Positions 23,101 through 35,439 of a stretch of 64,000 nt of DNA are shown here, piece after piece. The DNA is taken from NCBI GenBank assembly GCA_027625915.1, contig JANTQA010000036.1, forward strand, positions 3,591,501 to 3,655,500, read 5' to 3'. This stretch comes from Anaeramoeba flamelloides. Taxonomy: Eukaryota > Metamonada > Anaeramoebidae. The first letter of the stretch is position 1. The number at the start of each line of letters is the position of its first letter. The notes beneath the pieces were generated by a model, which was not told the origin of the DNA, did not search any database, and saw only the letters and a program-made list of their open reading frames with translations. Made by a program: the position numbers and the translations under genes.

Positions 23101-26100
23101 TTATTTCAAAAATTAAAAAAAACCTAGAACACTTCAAAATAAAATAGAAAACCTCAAAAAAACCTAGAACACTTAACAAATAAACAGAAAAATCAAGAAA
23201 ACCTAACGGTACTTTTCCAGAATTCAAAAGAAAAGAGTAAAATCTTTGAACTTACTCAATTTTTTTGAAATTTGAAAAAGCGAAAGGCTGTTTTTTTTAG
23301 TTTGAGAAATAAAAACAAAAATTTATTAAATTTTCTTTTTAATTCGAATTCAAAAAAAAACTAACCACAAACAGGTGAACTTTAGTAATCACCTTTTCAG
23401 GGAAGAAAAAAAAAAAAAATAAATTATATTTTTTTCAAGTTTAAAATAATTTTTGTATTTTTTTTGAAATTAACTATTTTTTTATAAAATGCAATTATTT
23501 CAAAATTTTGTGGTTTTATTTTTTAAAGTAACATTTTTTCTGTATACTCCCTTCATAAATCATAAGATATCTTTCTTCTTCAATAAGAATATTTTTTTTT
23601 GAAATAATTAGATAATATTTCAAATTCTGAACTTTTTGAAAAGGATGAAATTGAATCAAAACATTTAAATATAATAATTCATTTCTGAAAAAAGCATTTA
23701 ATGCAAGTCTGGTATTATTATAATAAGATTTTTATTTTGGGTTTTCAGATTTCAAAATGTGGTATTTTTTTTTGGATTTGCTATGAAATTTACTCTGTAT
23801 ATTTTTTTTAAGTTACCAGTAACTTAACATAATTTATTTTTTCCGTTTATTTGAATTAAGAGGAGTTTCGTTCTGGTATAGTCCATGCTAAAATTCTAAT
23901 AATAGTTGAATTAATTTGATTTTAATTATTATTCTGTTATATAATCACTCATAAAATTTATTTGTGAGCTTTCTTCGAATTAATTTAACCACAAATTTTA
24001 GATACCGATAAATTTAATAAAAATCTAAATAAATTTTTCGTTAAATTTCCATTTTCAAAATCTGATAAATCTACTTTCAAATTTCCATTTCAAAAAACAT
24101 TTTAAAAGTCAAGTAATTTTACAATTTTTTTTTAAATTTAAGCGATTAGCGTCTACCAAGAAGAAAACAAAGATCAAAGTATGTTGTTATTGGGTGTAAA
24201 TATAATTAGTGCCCAATGGTTCAAATGTCTATTAAAATTCTACTAGTAAAGTAGTACTATTTGCTGATCTCATCAATTAAAAATGATCCTTGTATTAGTA
24301 AAATAATTCAAGGAATTTTAGAAAAAAATCTGCATTTCGAAGAAATATTTAAAGATTGGCCCACCAATATTCAGACTACAAAATTGCAAAATATATCTAT
24401 CTTAAATTTGTGGCGAAATGTAGACTTGTCGCTAAAAAATTCAGTTTTTTTTAGTGAAAACTTTAATAATTTACCAATAGATTTTTTTTACAAATTAGTT
24501 CTGAAATATTGGAAATAAGTTGATGTCACAATTAGCTTTATAAAAAGGAAACAGAACTAATCATTCTTTGGCTTTTTAGGTTGATGATTATCGAGTTAAT
24601 CTTTTGATTTAAAAAATTGAAAAAATAGTTACTTTTGGAAGTTATAAATATGAATTATTAAATACTGAGAATACTATTATTTGGAGTTTCTATTTTTAAA
24701 TTCGGAAAAGGAATTATAAAAAAAAAATTTCAAAAATGACAATTTTTAATAATGATCTTTAGTAAAAAAATGTAATAATTTATTGTGCCATAATAAGATT
24801 TTTTAGAGTCATTTGAACAGAAACTATTTGAACCATGTAGCATTAATATTATCTACACCCATCTACAACATACTTTAATTATAGACAAATCTAAGATGAC
24901 TCTAATCCCTTAAACCAATAAAATTCCTTATTCAATATGAAGCGAAAAAGTTTAAAAAATGGAAATTGCACCGAAAAATTTTGTAACTTTTATTTGAATA
25001 GATCAGCACAAAGGTGAATCCTCAAACCCTTGGTAACAACAAAAGTCAAGGTTTTACAAGTACACTTAAGAATTTAACAGATATCTGATTGGGTTTCGTT
25101 AAAAAAAGTTTGATATTGGTATTTGAAATTTACAAGGGATAAAATTTCGGCCGATTATCTTTTTTTCAATACCTGAATATTCCTTCATTTTGGATTCTGA
25201 GTTCTCCCAATACTGGTATTTGAAATTCAAATGGGTTAAAATTTCAGATGATCAACCATTTTCGATTTATTTCTTTCTTTGACATTCATTAGTTTAAAAA
25301 AAAGGAATACCAATTTATAGATCGAATAAAAAGTGGCCAACAAAACAAATAGAGGGAGATCACAAATTTCAGTCAGTTTCTTTAAACATTCAATATGAAA
25401 AAGTAAAATAAAGTGAGGTGAAGTGAAAATTTTGTCCCATGATTATTCAAACACCAGCTGTGCTAACTGAAAAATGAAAAAGAGTTTTTGTAAAAAAACG
25501 GTTCCGAGCTTGAATAATTTTTTTTTTATTTTATTCGATCAAAAAGAAAGGGGATTTTGAGGTTGTTTTTTGTTGTGTTTTTTTTTTTTTGTTTTTGTTT
25601 TATTCTTTGTTGTGTTGACTTTTTTGTTTTTGTGAAAATGGAAAAGAAGGAATAGGTAAAAAAAAATTAAAGTTACTTGGAAAAACTTTGATTGATCGAT
25701 CTGAAGGATTTATTTAATTTTTGTCTTACAAATAAGCGTTCCCAGTCAACTACCCCAATACAAAACCACAATAATAGTATTATAAACAAAATTATTCTAT
25801 TCAGATTATTTTGTGAATTAAAAATAAAAAAAAAATAAAAAGATTTAAGAAATGGTTTCAGAAAAAGAATCAAAAGATTCGGAGAACAAGGAATCAATCA
25901 AAAACAAACAAATTTTTCATCAAGTTCTCCAAGAAGAACATCATTAATCCTTTTGAATAATAGTATTTGTAAATTCTTGGTAATTTATTTAGAATTGAGG
26001 TGCTTGCTCTTTTATTGAGATTCCTCTCCCAGCCTTCATTTCCTTTGGTAGTGTTCTCGTTATTTGTTTTTCTTGTTAAATCAATCATCTCGGTTTCTGA

Positions 26101-26151
26101 GTTGTCACTGAATGACTCAATGCCGTTAAGTTGTTCTTCAACGTCCAACAT
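20184..26151 (-). CDS. ATG9: Autophagy protein ATG9 (lipid scramblase), multi-exon
   Basis: Exons resolved on the minus strand: 26151-25910, 25796-25730, 22223-21810, 21600-21495 and 21311-20184. Donors are GTTTGT, GTAAGA, GTAAAT and GTAAAT; every acceptor ends AG, and phases agree at the three resolved junctions. ATG9 vesicles seed the phagophore, and ATG9 scrambles lipids between membrane leaflets. Signatures: RIYKYYYSKG before TM1; IILFIILLLWF..VVDW (TM1); LLWHQV; ELDLASVIMRMKNYQIAMIN; LILLVLSPFIIFFLVIYW; GILSRRQWSQRAKW; FREPNELPHLFENR; NNVIIHTHYLPKTW; and NFKSNHPNWKP after the last helices. The spacing from KG to VVD and from KY to RQW matches human ATG9A or family examples as I recall them. 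The acidic C terminus is short. Between 25729 and 22224 the phases (0 out, 2 needed) demand at least one further small exon for the lumenal loop; a 17-nt candidate is 22886-22870 (weak). Confidence 0.9.
21312..21494 (-). other. ATG9 last intron
   Basis: This 183 bp intron (minus strand GTAAAT...ACAAG) lies between WVLKYGKI and IETEIGIL. Removal gives an in-phase join and the spacing expected in ATG9 between the transmembrane helix and the RQW motif. Its T-rich 3' part can be misread as another membrane helix, but an in-frame stop precedes it. Confidence 0.75.
21601..21809 (-). other. ATG9 internal intron
   Basis: This 209 bp intron (minus strand GTAAAT...CAAAG) is almost pure pyrimidine on the coding strand. 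It splits the codon for Lys in NFH-K-KLRKRM. The plus-strand Lys-rich frame across it is an artefact of the tract. Confidence 0.75.
22905..23395. repeat. Modular foldback repeat, copy A
   Basis: It is built of inverted and direct copies of short modules: CCTAGAACACTTCA, AATAAACAGAAAACCTC, ACCTAACGGTACTTTTCC, and AGTAAAATCTTTGA facing its complement. Copies B (28.7 kb) and C (33.5 kb) reuse the modules in different orders. Copy A lies in the unresolved ATG9 intronic interval. Confidence 0.6.
24170..24900. mobile_element. TIR element with residual ORF, copy 1
   Basis: About 60 bp terminal inverted repeats: the left end reads ATCAAAGTATGTTGT then GGGTGTAAAT, and the right end reads ATCTACACCC then ACAACATACTTTAATTAT. 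A second, more decayed copy is at 44.88-45.66 kb. It contains an 85-codon plus-strand frame (24261-24518; ISILNLWRNVDLSLKNS...LPIDFFYKLVLKYWK) that I do not recognise. The frame is disrupted in copy 2. It lies in the ATG9 intronic interval. Confidence 0.55.
25797..25909 (-). other. ATG9 first intron
   Basis: This 113 bp intron starts GTTTGT (a weak donor) and ends AATAG. It joins phase 2 to phase 2 and makes one continuous TM1 segment (ENLMKNLIILFIILLLWF). Residue spacing to VVDW then equals that of human ATG9A as I recall it. Confidence 0.7.
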
Positions 26152-27734
26152 ATTGATCGTTTTTTTGTTTTTTTGTTTTTTTGGTAAAAATAAGAGAAAT
26201 TTGTTTAAGTTTTTGTTTTGAATAATAAATATTGTTAAAAATTAAAAAATGAATCCAACACTGATCTTACTTTATATTTGTAAATTTGGTATGGACAATT
26301 TAGTTTGCTCAGAAACCCTCACACAGCCACAAGTTCTGTTTTCATAAAATATTTAATACTAATAAGATTCAATCAATAATGTTCGATTTCAAAATAGATT
26401 CTACTGTTTTTTTACCAATACAACTCTGGTTTGGTGAGTTTTTATAATAATAAAAATTCAAATTCTAATTTGTTGATCATTAAAACTTCTTTTTTAAAAC
26501 AAAAAAATTATTTTATTTGTTAAAATAGAACAAATAATATCTCACCCCATAATAAATTTGGGATTAAGTCACTTGTTTTTTCATTATTAAATTTGCATTT
26601 TTTTTGAGATCCACTTTCGTCACTAAAATTTCAAAATAATTTCAGTAAAAATCTATAATTCTCTGATCTTTAATATTTCAATCTCATACCAAGAAAAATA
26701 TTTTCAAAAGATCTCAACCATCTTCTCCGTTTCGAGTTTCAAAACCCTTTAAAGATATTATTGTCACTTTGTACTTCTACTTTTAAAAATGTATTATCAT
26801 AATCATTTTCACAAAACATTTTTTTTTTAAAAAAAGTGATAACCTTTTCTTTTTATTTAAATAGTCAGAAATAAAACCCTTTTCAAAAGTTTTCAGTTTA
26901 AAGGATCAGTCTTCAACAACAACCTGGCAAAATTTAAAAATATGTTATTGGTGGTATTCTCTACTTAGAAATTTTGTATATACTAAGTGTCAAAAAATTC
27001 TGATCGACTAAGAAAGCCATAAAAGAAAATTATTTTTTCAGAGAGATCAATTTTTTTTTTCCATTTTTTCTGAAAAAGAAAACTATTAAATTCATTTTAT
27101 TTCTCACTTTATAACAATTTTTTACCCCGTTTATTGTCATTTTGAACATTATTATACTTATCAAGTCTTTGTTACGAGAAATATTAATATAAAGATTTTT
27201 TTTTCTTTTTTGAGATTAAACTTTTGGTTAACCAAAAAATTGATATATTCAACAGGTTAAAAAATAATTGTATTTTTTTAAAGAAGTACAGTTATAATAA
27301 TCAAAGTTTTGAAGTCATTTAAAAATTTTACTCAGAAATTTTTTTTTTTTGTTCAAAGATGAAATTCGATTTTTTAAAATAAAATTTTGTTGAAGAGATT
27401 TGGGGATTAGTTAATTTTATCCTCAAAATTCAAAATCAATTTTTATCTTACCAAAAATGATTTGAATTGTTATAAAAGTTCTTCTGAATAAGACCAAACA
27501 ATTCATTAAAATTTTTTTACAATTTTTATTTCATTTTTTGAAAACTGGAAAACAACTTTTTTACAACATTAAAGAAAAAAATTTTTTTTGTAAAATAGAT
27601 CTCAATTTAATTGATAAAATGTAGTTAGACTTTTACCAAATAATCATTTATTAAATCACCTATACCATGATTAGTTTTATAGGCTAAGATTTGAATTGAA
27701 ATATAAATCAAAGAAAAAGAAACCAAATAAAAAA

Positions 27735-28015
27735 TTTGCTTTCGAAATCAATACTTTCCAACATAAAAAGAAAAATATTGTTTCCCATTTTCAAGAATTA
27801 ACTTACTCGTTAAATAAAATAATAAGTTACCTTTTTTCGTTTTATATTGGAAACATGTGAATTTTGGATTTCAAAAAAGAGACTCAAATCAATAAATATT
27901 TTAAATGAGGTTAACTCATCCATTTCATAAGTCGAAATACAAATTACAAAAAAAAAATTGTTTAAAGATCTTGACAAGATTTTATTTTATTTTTAAAAAT
28001 GACTACACCCTTAAC
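27735..28015 (+). repeat. Dispersed repeat, 0.28 kb, copy 1
   Basis: It aligns to 55000-55275 in the same orientation; shared landmarks are ATCAATACTTTCCAACATAA, ACATGTGAATTTTGGATTTC and AACTCATCCATTT. The copy ends in CCCTTAACTG, where the 55 kb copy has CCCTTAA followed by a TTAA-flanked element. It therefore serves as the empty-site allele of that insertion. Confidence 0.65.
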
Positions 28016-28129
28016 TGAAATGATTTTTTTAATAAAAGAACGATTTTTCCAGTCCCAATCCCTACCTTTCATATAATTGTTGGGAATTAACTTGATAAAA
28101 AATGGAAAACTGAAGAGTAGTTTTAAATA

Positions 28130-28570
28130 CTGAGTCTTGGAAATATATAAACATCCAAAAAATTATCAGATTTCAAAAAAAGATAACTCAAATATTCATT
28201 GGAAAAGAGACAACTTAAAATTATACGAAGCACATCCAAATCAATTTAGACAAAAATTAATAATAAATAGTTTTAGATGGAAAGCTCAAGAGTATTTAAA
28301 ATGTATAAATATCAAAATAATAATAATATACAAAAACAATAGTTAAAATGAAAGGGTTCAACTCCCATTTTAAAATAAAGAAATTTTTCAAATTATTTAA
28401 ATAGTTAATCGTATGTTTATGAACAAAGAAATCACAAAATCTTGCAATTTATGTAAAAAAATATTTAAATCTAGAAATAGATGAAGGTATTGAAGATTTT
28501 TGATGGGATTGCCAATTCTATGGAGAAAATCAAAAAATTCAAATTAATGATTGAATTTAACATAACAAAA
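28130..28570 (+). mobile_element. Relic of a LINE C terminus
   Basis: Plus-strand peptides read HPNQFRQKLIINSFRWKAQ, then after a gap KSCNLCKKIFK, then in another frame EGIEDF and WDCQFYGEN. The order (C-x2-C, acidic stretch, W-x-C) parallels the relic at 16.9 kb. The frame is broken in several places, so this is a fossil fragment. Confidence 0.4.
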
Positions 28571-28711
28571 ATAATTAGAATAATCTCAAAGATATTATTC
28601 AAATTAACAACTGATTATTCATTTTATCATTAATGAATAATAATAAAAAGTGTGAACCTTTATAGAAACTTCAAAAAAAAAAAAAAAAATTAGAAATTAT
28701 GACTGTTGCGT

Positions 28712-29070
28712 AGAGTTCTGAAGAGTATTGTCAGGTGTCTTCAGGTACCTAGTTTTTTTTTTTTAATTACATAAATTCAAAAAAAACCTAATTGCAGTTT
28801 TTTTGAGGTTTTCGATTTTGTCTGTGAAGTGTTATAGGTTTTTTTGAGGTTTTCTATTTTATTCGTGAAGTGTTCTAGGTTTTTTTACTTTAGAAATAAA
28901 CCGAACATTTATTAAAATTTTCTATTTATTTCTAAAGTAAAAAAAAACCTAACGAAAATATTTATATTTTACAAATAAACAGAAAACCCAAGATTAGCTA
29001 ACGGTACTTTTCCTGGATTTAAAAGAATAAAAGTTAAATATTTTTTTTACTGCTATCATTTTGAAGATTG
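28712..29070. repeat. Modular foldback repeat, copy B
   Basis: It has the same modules as copies A and C: tandem GAAGTGTTCTAGGTTTTTTT and GAGGTTTTC units facing AAAAAACCTAACGAAAATAT, and GCTAACGGTACTTTTCC at the right side. No coding capacity. Confidence 0.6.
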
Positions 29071-31980
29071 TAAAAACTTAAATTGTTTTTTTTTTTTTAA
29101 ATTTAAGAAATAAAAAAGAAATTTTAATTTATTTTCTGTTAATGTCTTGGATTGCAAAGAATCCTAAAGGTTATAAGAATAAATTAATTCTACCCCCCCA
29201 CCCCCCCAAAAAAAAAAAAGAAAAACATCAAATTGTTTTACTATCCAAAAATGGAAAACTTACACAAAAGTTTTAAAAAAATTCCACACTTTTTTATAAA
29301 CCAATGAAAAAAAAAAACTGAAATCAGGTTTTTTTAACAATATTTTTCAGACAAAATTGGATTACAAAAATCATAAACAATTAAGATATCAAAAAAAAAA
29401 AAAAAAAAACTTACAAGTTGTTTAAAAATAACACTTTATTTAATAAAAAAAAATAACTAATACTTTATAAATATGACAAAAGAGTGTTCTAAATGTTGAA
29501 TAGGAGATAAAATTTGAAAGAAACTTATTAAAATAATCAATATCCTCATCGAAAAAAAGTTATAAAAGAATAAATAAATTTTAGAACATTTTTTTTTATG
29601 TGGTATAAAAGGCGTAATATATTTATAACATGTTGATTATTGATTTGATATAAAATAAAAAATATTAGATAATGTGTTAAAAATTATGGATATTAATAAA
29701 TAACAATAATAAAAAATTAAAAAAAAGATATAATATATCTCTTTAAAATTGTTTGGCCATTTATTTATTGTGAGAAAGGAGTAATCAAAGAAAATTTACT
29801 AAATAAAAAAGAGAAAAAGAAAAATAATTAAAACATTAAAGTAAAAAAAAAATTATATCATTTACATGACCAAATTACAAATTATCCACTTCCTAAAACA
29901 GGAGGAGTAAAAACCCGATAGAAAGATTATTAATAAATAAGATTCCACAACTGTGATTAATAAATTGGTATTCCACGACTCCGAAAAGTGGGGCACTTTG
30001 CACTCCTATTTGTATATTTTTTTACTATTATAATTGTTTAACCATTAATAAACACAATAGAAAACTAATTTAAATTGTAAAATATCGTTAAAAAAACCTT
30101 TTTTTTAAAACAATTGTAATTCTATACAATTCAATTTAATTTTTTTTTCAAAGATTTTTTTCATGAAAAAATTAATTTCAAATTTGGAAAATTAAAGATA
30201 ATAATAATTATAACATGTTAAAAAAATTTTAACCGTTGTAAAAAAAAAGTGAAGCTGGAAAAAAGTGAAACAAGGTTTTTAATTGGGAACATTACTGAAA
30301 ATGAAAAGTATTATCAAGAAAAAGAAGAAACCATTTAACTTCAAATAATAACCCATTATATTATTTTCAATCATTCCAACAAATACAATTTAAATCTCCC
30401 TGATTTATCGAAATTGTTGGTGTTGTTTTGGAGATCTCAAAAATAGTTAATTTTTTGAACAAATTTTTAATAATTGATCAATCAAAGAAAAGCCCCATAC
30501 CAAAAGATAGTATTAAAAAAAATATTATTGTGGCGAAGACTTCATTGTGTCTTTATTTATTTATTTATTCTTTTTTTCATTGATCTTACTTTGAATTTTC
30601 ATTAATGTTCCCAATTAAAAATCGTGTTTCACTTTTTTTCCAGTTTCACTTTTTTTACACAATGGAAATATTTTATTATTTTAAAAATCACAATCTAAGT
30701 AGAGTTTTGTTCTCAAGATGTTATGAGATTATTATAAAATGAATTTTTTTATTAGTGGCTGTAAACTTTTGGTCAAATGTACCCAAAAAAAAATTCCTAA
30801 AATTAAATATTTCTTATTGATTTTTTAAAATTTATCAATAAATAATAAATGATGTTTGGAAATTTTTTACATAACATTATAGAAAGAAATTTTATTATAC
30901 AAATCAAAATTTTAGAGACATTTGAACCAAGTAGAACTAATATGATTAACTTCCAAGAGTAAAATATTTTAATTTTATACCCCTCCTTTGTAGACACTAA
31001 TCTATTAAGTATTAATATTCTAATGCGTTTTTTAAAATTTAAATGTACGAAAATTTCTAGTGATTGTTGTATTCCAATCATTTAAAGAGTCTAATTCGTT
31101 TATAATTCTGATTATAATAAATAAAATAACCAAAATTGCAAAAATAGTAAAAGAAACAAGGTATAGTTTTGAAAAAAATACCAGACCATAAAATAACCCA
31201 TACAAGATTTTTGTATGTAATATTCGTTGAATTGTTGTATAATTGCATTTATTTTCGAATCAAATCCTTTTTAAAACTAACTAATTTTTTTCATGAACCT
31301 AGTAATAAACCTACCTAAAGTTCATTAAAGTAGGGGGCCTATAGTATACTCATTTCCTGGTTTGATAATTTAAGTAGATCTACTTTTTTGGAAAAACACG
31401 AAGTTTTGTAGAGGTTGACTATAAATTTGATAAATGATAATTTTTATTCCTGTTTTTTTGATTGATTTAATGGTGTTTTGAATAACGATAATTTAATTAT
31501 TATTAATCATACTAAAAAGTGTAGGTGAGTTAGAATTTTAAAAGTTTGATAATCAATAATATGATTTGATTTTATTTAAAAGTAATTATTCGCAATTAGA
31601 AAACAATTTTCCTAAAATTAAAAATGAAAAATCTTTTACTTGATTGTTTTCATGAAAGGTTTTTTTTTTTAATCTCAAACATCAAATTTACAACTTACAC
31701 AAAACTAAAAAAGGATCAAATATAGAAAGCACAAATCACAATCTCTTATTGAAAAAGAAAGAACGGTAAAATGTGAAACGCAAAAAAATTTCCCATTTCT
31801 AATTTATATATCGGTAAGAAAGAGAACTTCAGAGTCGTTAAACTGAAAAATTAACAACCATCAATTTGCACTTAGTTGTCAGATATTAGATTTTAACAAA
31901 AATTTCAATGTAAACTGAAAACTCAGAATGTTAATTTATTTTTTACAAATTGGCCCAAAAAGAAATTGTTTTAAAAAATA

Positions 31981-32385
31981 ATGAGCAGAAAAAGAAAAAA
32001 ACCAATAACAAAAAAGAAAACAGAAAAAAATTCAAAACAAGATTATTTGTCTTCAGATGGAGAGGAAGAAAAAGAAGAGGAAATTAATCAGAGTTTAAAA
32101 AAAAAAACAAAACAAACCAATTATCGAACAAAACTCAAATCAAAAGTATCAGAGCTTGAAAAACAGTTGTCTAATCTTGAAAAAGAAAACGAACAGTTTA
32201 AAGTCAAGGAAGCCATCCTTCAAACTAAGGCTAAAATATATAAAGAACAGCTCGATTACTTTCAAAACTTTATGAATAATGCAATGAATTTTGCAACACG
32301 AAATAACCCCATTTTTTCATTACCAGGCTTTGACCTTCCTTCTGGGGTGAATAATAACACCTTTTCAAATGAAAAATTTAACTAG
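31981..32385 (+). CDS. Small basic, leucine-zipper-like protein
   Basis: An intact 134-residue frame. Residues 2-20 are Lys/Arg-rich and could be a nuclear localisation signal; 24-35 are acidic. Residues 40-55 (KKKTKQTNYRTKLKSK) are basic, followed by a coiled coil with a clean heptad series L52, L59, L66, F73, L80, Y87 and F94. The Asn47-x7-Lys55 spacing recalls the bZIP basic region, but the zipper register is one residue off the usual N-x7-R-x9-L rule and the Ala/Cys-Arg core is absent. A divergent bZIP transcription factor is possible, a plain coiled-coil protein equally so. The C-terminal 40 residues are Asn/Phe-rich. AATAAA occurs at 32538. No homologue is recognised by eye. Confidence 0.6.
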   Translation: MSRKRKKPITKKKTEKNSKQDYLSSDGEEEKEEEINQSLKKKTKQTNYRTKLKSKVSELEKQLSNLEKENEQFKVKEAILQTKAKIYKEQLDYFQNFMNNAMNFATRNNPIFSLPGFDLPSGVNNNTFSNEKFN

Positions 32386-33469
32386 TTTTATCTTTTTATT
32401 TGGGTCAAGAGTTTGTTTTTTATCTTTTTTTTTTTTTTTAATTTCTTTTTATTTTTTTTTATTCCTTATTTGCGAAAGTACAGCAATTTTTTTTTTATAT
32501 TTTAGACTGTACATTATCATTAACATTAAAACATTTTAATAAATTGGTATAAATATTTTCCTCTTTCACTCAGAGATCATAAACGATCTTTTAGCTGTTT
32601 TTGTTTTCTTTTTCTTTTTCTTTTTCAAATAATCCCAAATTTCACACTTAACAAAAACACAAATAATTTTCAACCAAATTTGAACAAAAACAAATAAAAT
32701 TTCAACTCGCCTCGAACAACAAAACAAATTACTCTTAATGAACACAAATTTGTAAAACAAATTTCACAAACATTGTATAAAATTAAGTGAATATTAGAGT
32801 GAATTAATTTCTTTTTTTTAAAGCAAATAATTTTATCACGAGTGGAGTTTTCGTTGTTTAGAATTACACTCTTAACACAAAACTTGTTGTGTTTTCTCAA
32901 AAAATCAAATGAGAAAACAAAAGAAGTAAAAAATTGTCCAAATAAGCCCGACATCGAGAATATTTTTTGAGAAGAACGCAGATTTTTTTCGAGAAAATAG
33001 TAATCCTGTTGTTACCAACCAAATTCAAATACTTGATAGAAATATTTTGTTGAAATATGGTTGATCTTTATTAATTCTTGTTTTTCAATTAATTACTTTT
33101 ATTTAATAGACTTTACGACAAATGTAACACCTCAAGATCATTGAAAAATTTTTATCAAAAAAAATTCAAATATTTGCTAATTTTTCACTTTCATGATAAT
33201 TTCATTGATAACAAACAATATTGATTAATAAAAGATCTTTGATCAAAAAATTATTTTGAGATATTTTTACAATCTAAGTTGGAAGATCCAATTTTTTTGT
33301 TAATATTTTTTTTAATTTAATACTAAAAAATTTGAATAATTTTTTGCTTCCACAGAGAAAAGAGGTTGTTTTATGATATTTTAAAAGTATACCAAATCTG
33401 ATGAATATTTTTCAAATAGGGAATCAATTATATGTACTATAAAAGAATTATTTGTTCTTTTAAATTGAA

Positions 33470-34410
33470 AAAAAGTATTTTTTTTTTTGATTTTCTGTTA
33501 GTTTTTTTTAATTTTTGAAATAAACAGAAAATTTTATAAATTTTCTTTTTTTTTCAAAAGGTAAAAAAAAAACTGCTGTTAGTTATTCCAGAGTTTTCTG
33601 TTTTTTTCAAAAATCAATAGGTTTTCTATAGGTTTTTTTGAGTTTTCTATTTATTTGTGAAGTGTTCTAGGGTTTTTTTTTGAGGTTTTTTATTTAATTT
33701 GTGAAGTGTTCTCGGTTTATTTTTTACTTTTTGAAATAAACAGAAAATTTAGTAAAATTTTCGGTTTATTTCGTAAAGTAAAAAAAAAAAAAACCTAACA
33801 AAAATGTATTGATTTTATAAATCAACAGAAAAGTAAAAAAAAAACCCACGAAAGACTATTGTTTTTCCAAATAAACAGAAAACCTCAAAAAAACCTTGAA
33901 CACTTCACAAATAACCAGAAAACAATAAGAAAACTTAATTTGATGGCACTCTACACACCCAAAGGCACTTTCTGACAGTTTTTTTTTTAAATTTCTTTTT
34001 ATTTGTAAAACCAATATATTTTAAGAATCAAACAGAAAACCTCAAAAAAAAACCTAGAAAACTTCATAAATTAATATATAACTCAAAAAAACCTAAAGAA
34101 AATCTATTGATTTTCCAAATAAACAGAAAAGTCAAGAAATTCACCTTTAGCTTTTTCCAAATTGAAAAAAATTGAGTAAAATCTTTGATTTTTCTCTATT
34201 CTTTTGAATTATGGAAAAGTACCAGTAGGTTTTTTTACTTTTCGAAATGCAAAGAAAATTTATTTAATTTTCTTTTCCTTCAAAAAATTAAAAAAAAACC
34301 TAGGCACCCTACGGCACCAATTATATTTTTTTTTTTAATTTAAGAAATAAAAAAAAAATTCTTAAATTTTCTTTTTATTTCTAAAATTAAAAAAAAAAAC
34401 AAACAGAACT
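33470..34410. repeat. Modular foldback repeat, copy C (largest)
   Basis: About 0.94 kb with at least six copies of the GAAGTGTTCTAGG / CCTAGAACACTTC module in both orientations. These alternate with AATAAACAGAAAACCTC and poly-A/T spacers, and GGCACTCTACACACC and CCTACGGCACC lie near the right part. Long complementary arms would fold into a branched hairpin. No coding frames. Confidence 0.6.
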
Positions 34411-35439
34411 TTTCTTGAAAATAAAAGATTATTTACTAAATTTTCTTTTCAATTATTATTATTTTTTTTTTAAATTAATTATACTTCCAAATTTTACAAT
34501 CCATCAACTCATTATGAATATTTATTTATTTATTTATTTATTTTTTTTTTTATTTCAATTAAATAGTGCGGATTCTATTTTTTTTTCTTTTTGTTTTTTT
34601 GTTAAATTTTATTATTTTTTTCTAAATAAGGAGGAGAATAATTTATTATTATTATTTTTTTTTTTTTGAATTTAAATTATTTCCCTTTTCCTGAAATTAA
34701 CATCTTTTCAACTGTAAATTCTGTTTTTGTAAATCAAAATTGGTACATTTCTGATAATTTTACACACCAACAATACCTGAATTAAGCCAAGAATTTTTAT
34801 AATTTAGATTTTTTATTTCATGATTATATATTTCTAAACGTATATCTAAATTAACTTTCAATAAAACTATTTTATTAATCAATTTTTTTAGATTTTTTGT
34901 TAATTAGTCATTATTAAATAATAATTTTACAGTTGTTATATCTTTATTTCGCCTTTTTTAAATTATTAACTATATGCGAAATTTTAGTTAAAATAAATAC
35001 CCAAACATTTATTTTATTTTAAATCTATTGGAATAAATGTTTTACCCTTATATGGTTTTTTCACCCAAATTGAATAATAATTATTTAATATATTTAATTT
35101 TTTTTTTTTTTTTTTTTTTTGATTTAAATGATCTTAATTTCATTTTATAATTAAAATTAAATAATCTATAAATATTCGACAATGATAAGCCAATGATATA
35201 ATTATTAATAAGTAAAAATATGAAATCAGAGCAAAAAAAATAGGTAATAATGAATCACATTAGAATATACCTAGACCTTTACCTTGATAATATATTCATA
35301 AAAATTTTTTCACAATTTTATTTAAAATAAATAAACTAAAATTCAAAATTTTCCACACTAAAACGGTCCAAATAATCATAATAATTAAATTTTATTCAAA
35401 TATGAAATAAATTTGATTTTTGTAAAATATCAAAATTAT

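Larger units (their letters stand above)
26152..31980. other. Intergenic region with repeats
   Basis: No host gene was recognised. It holds a dispersed repeat (27.73-28.01 kb), a LINE relic (28.13-28.57 kb), foldback copy B (28.7-29.1 kb), a short C-rich tract near 29190-29206, and several poly-A tracts. The minus frame at 30803-31081 shares fragments with the right end of the TIR element of 24 kb and is probably another decayed repeat. Confidence 0.55.
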
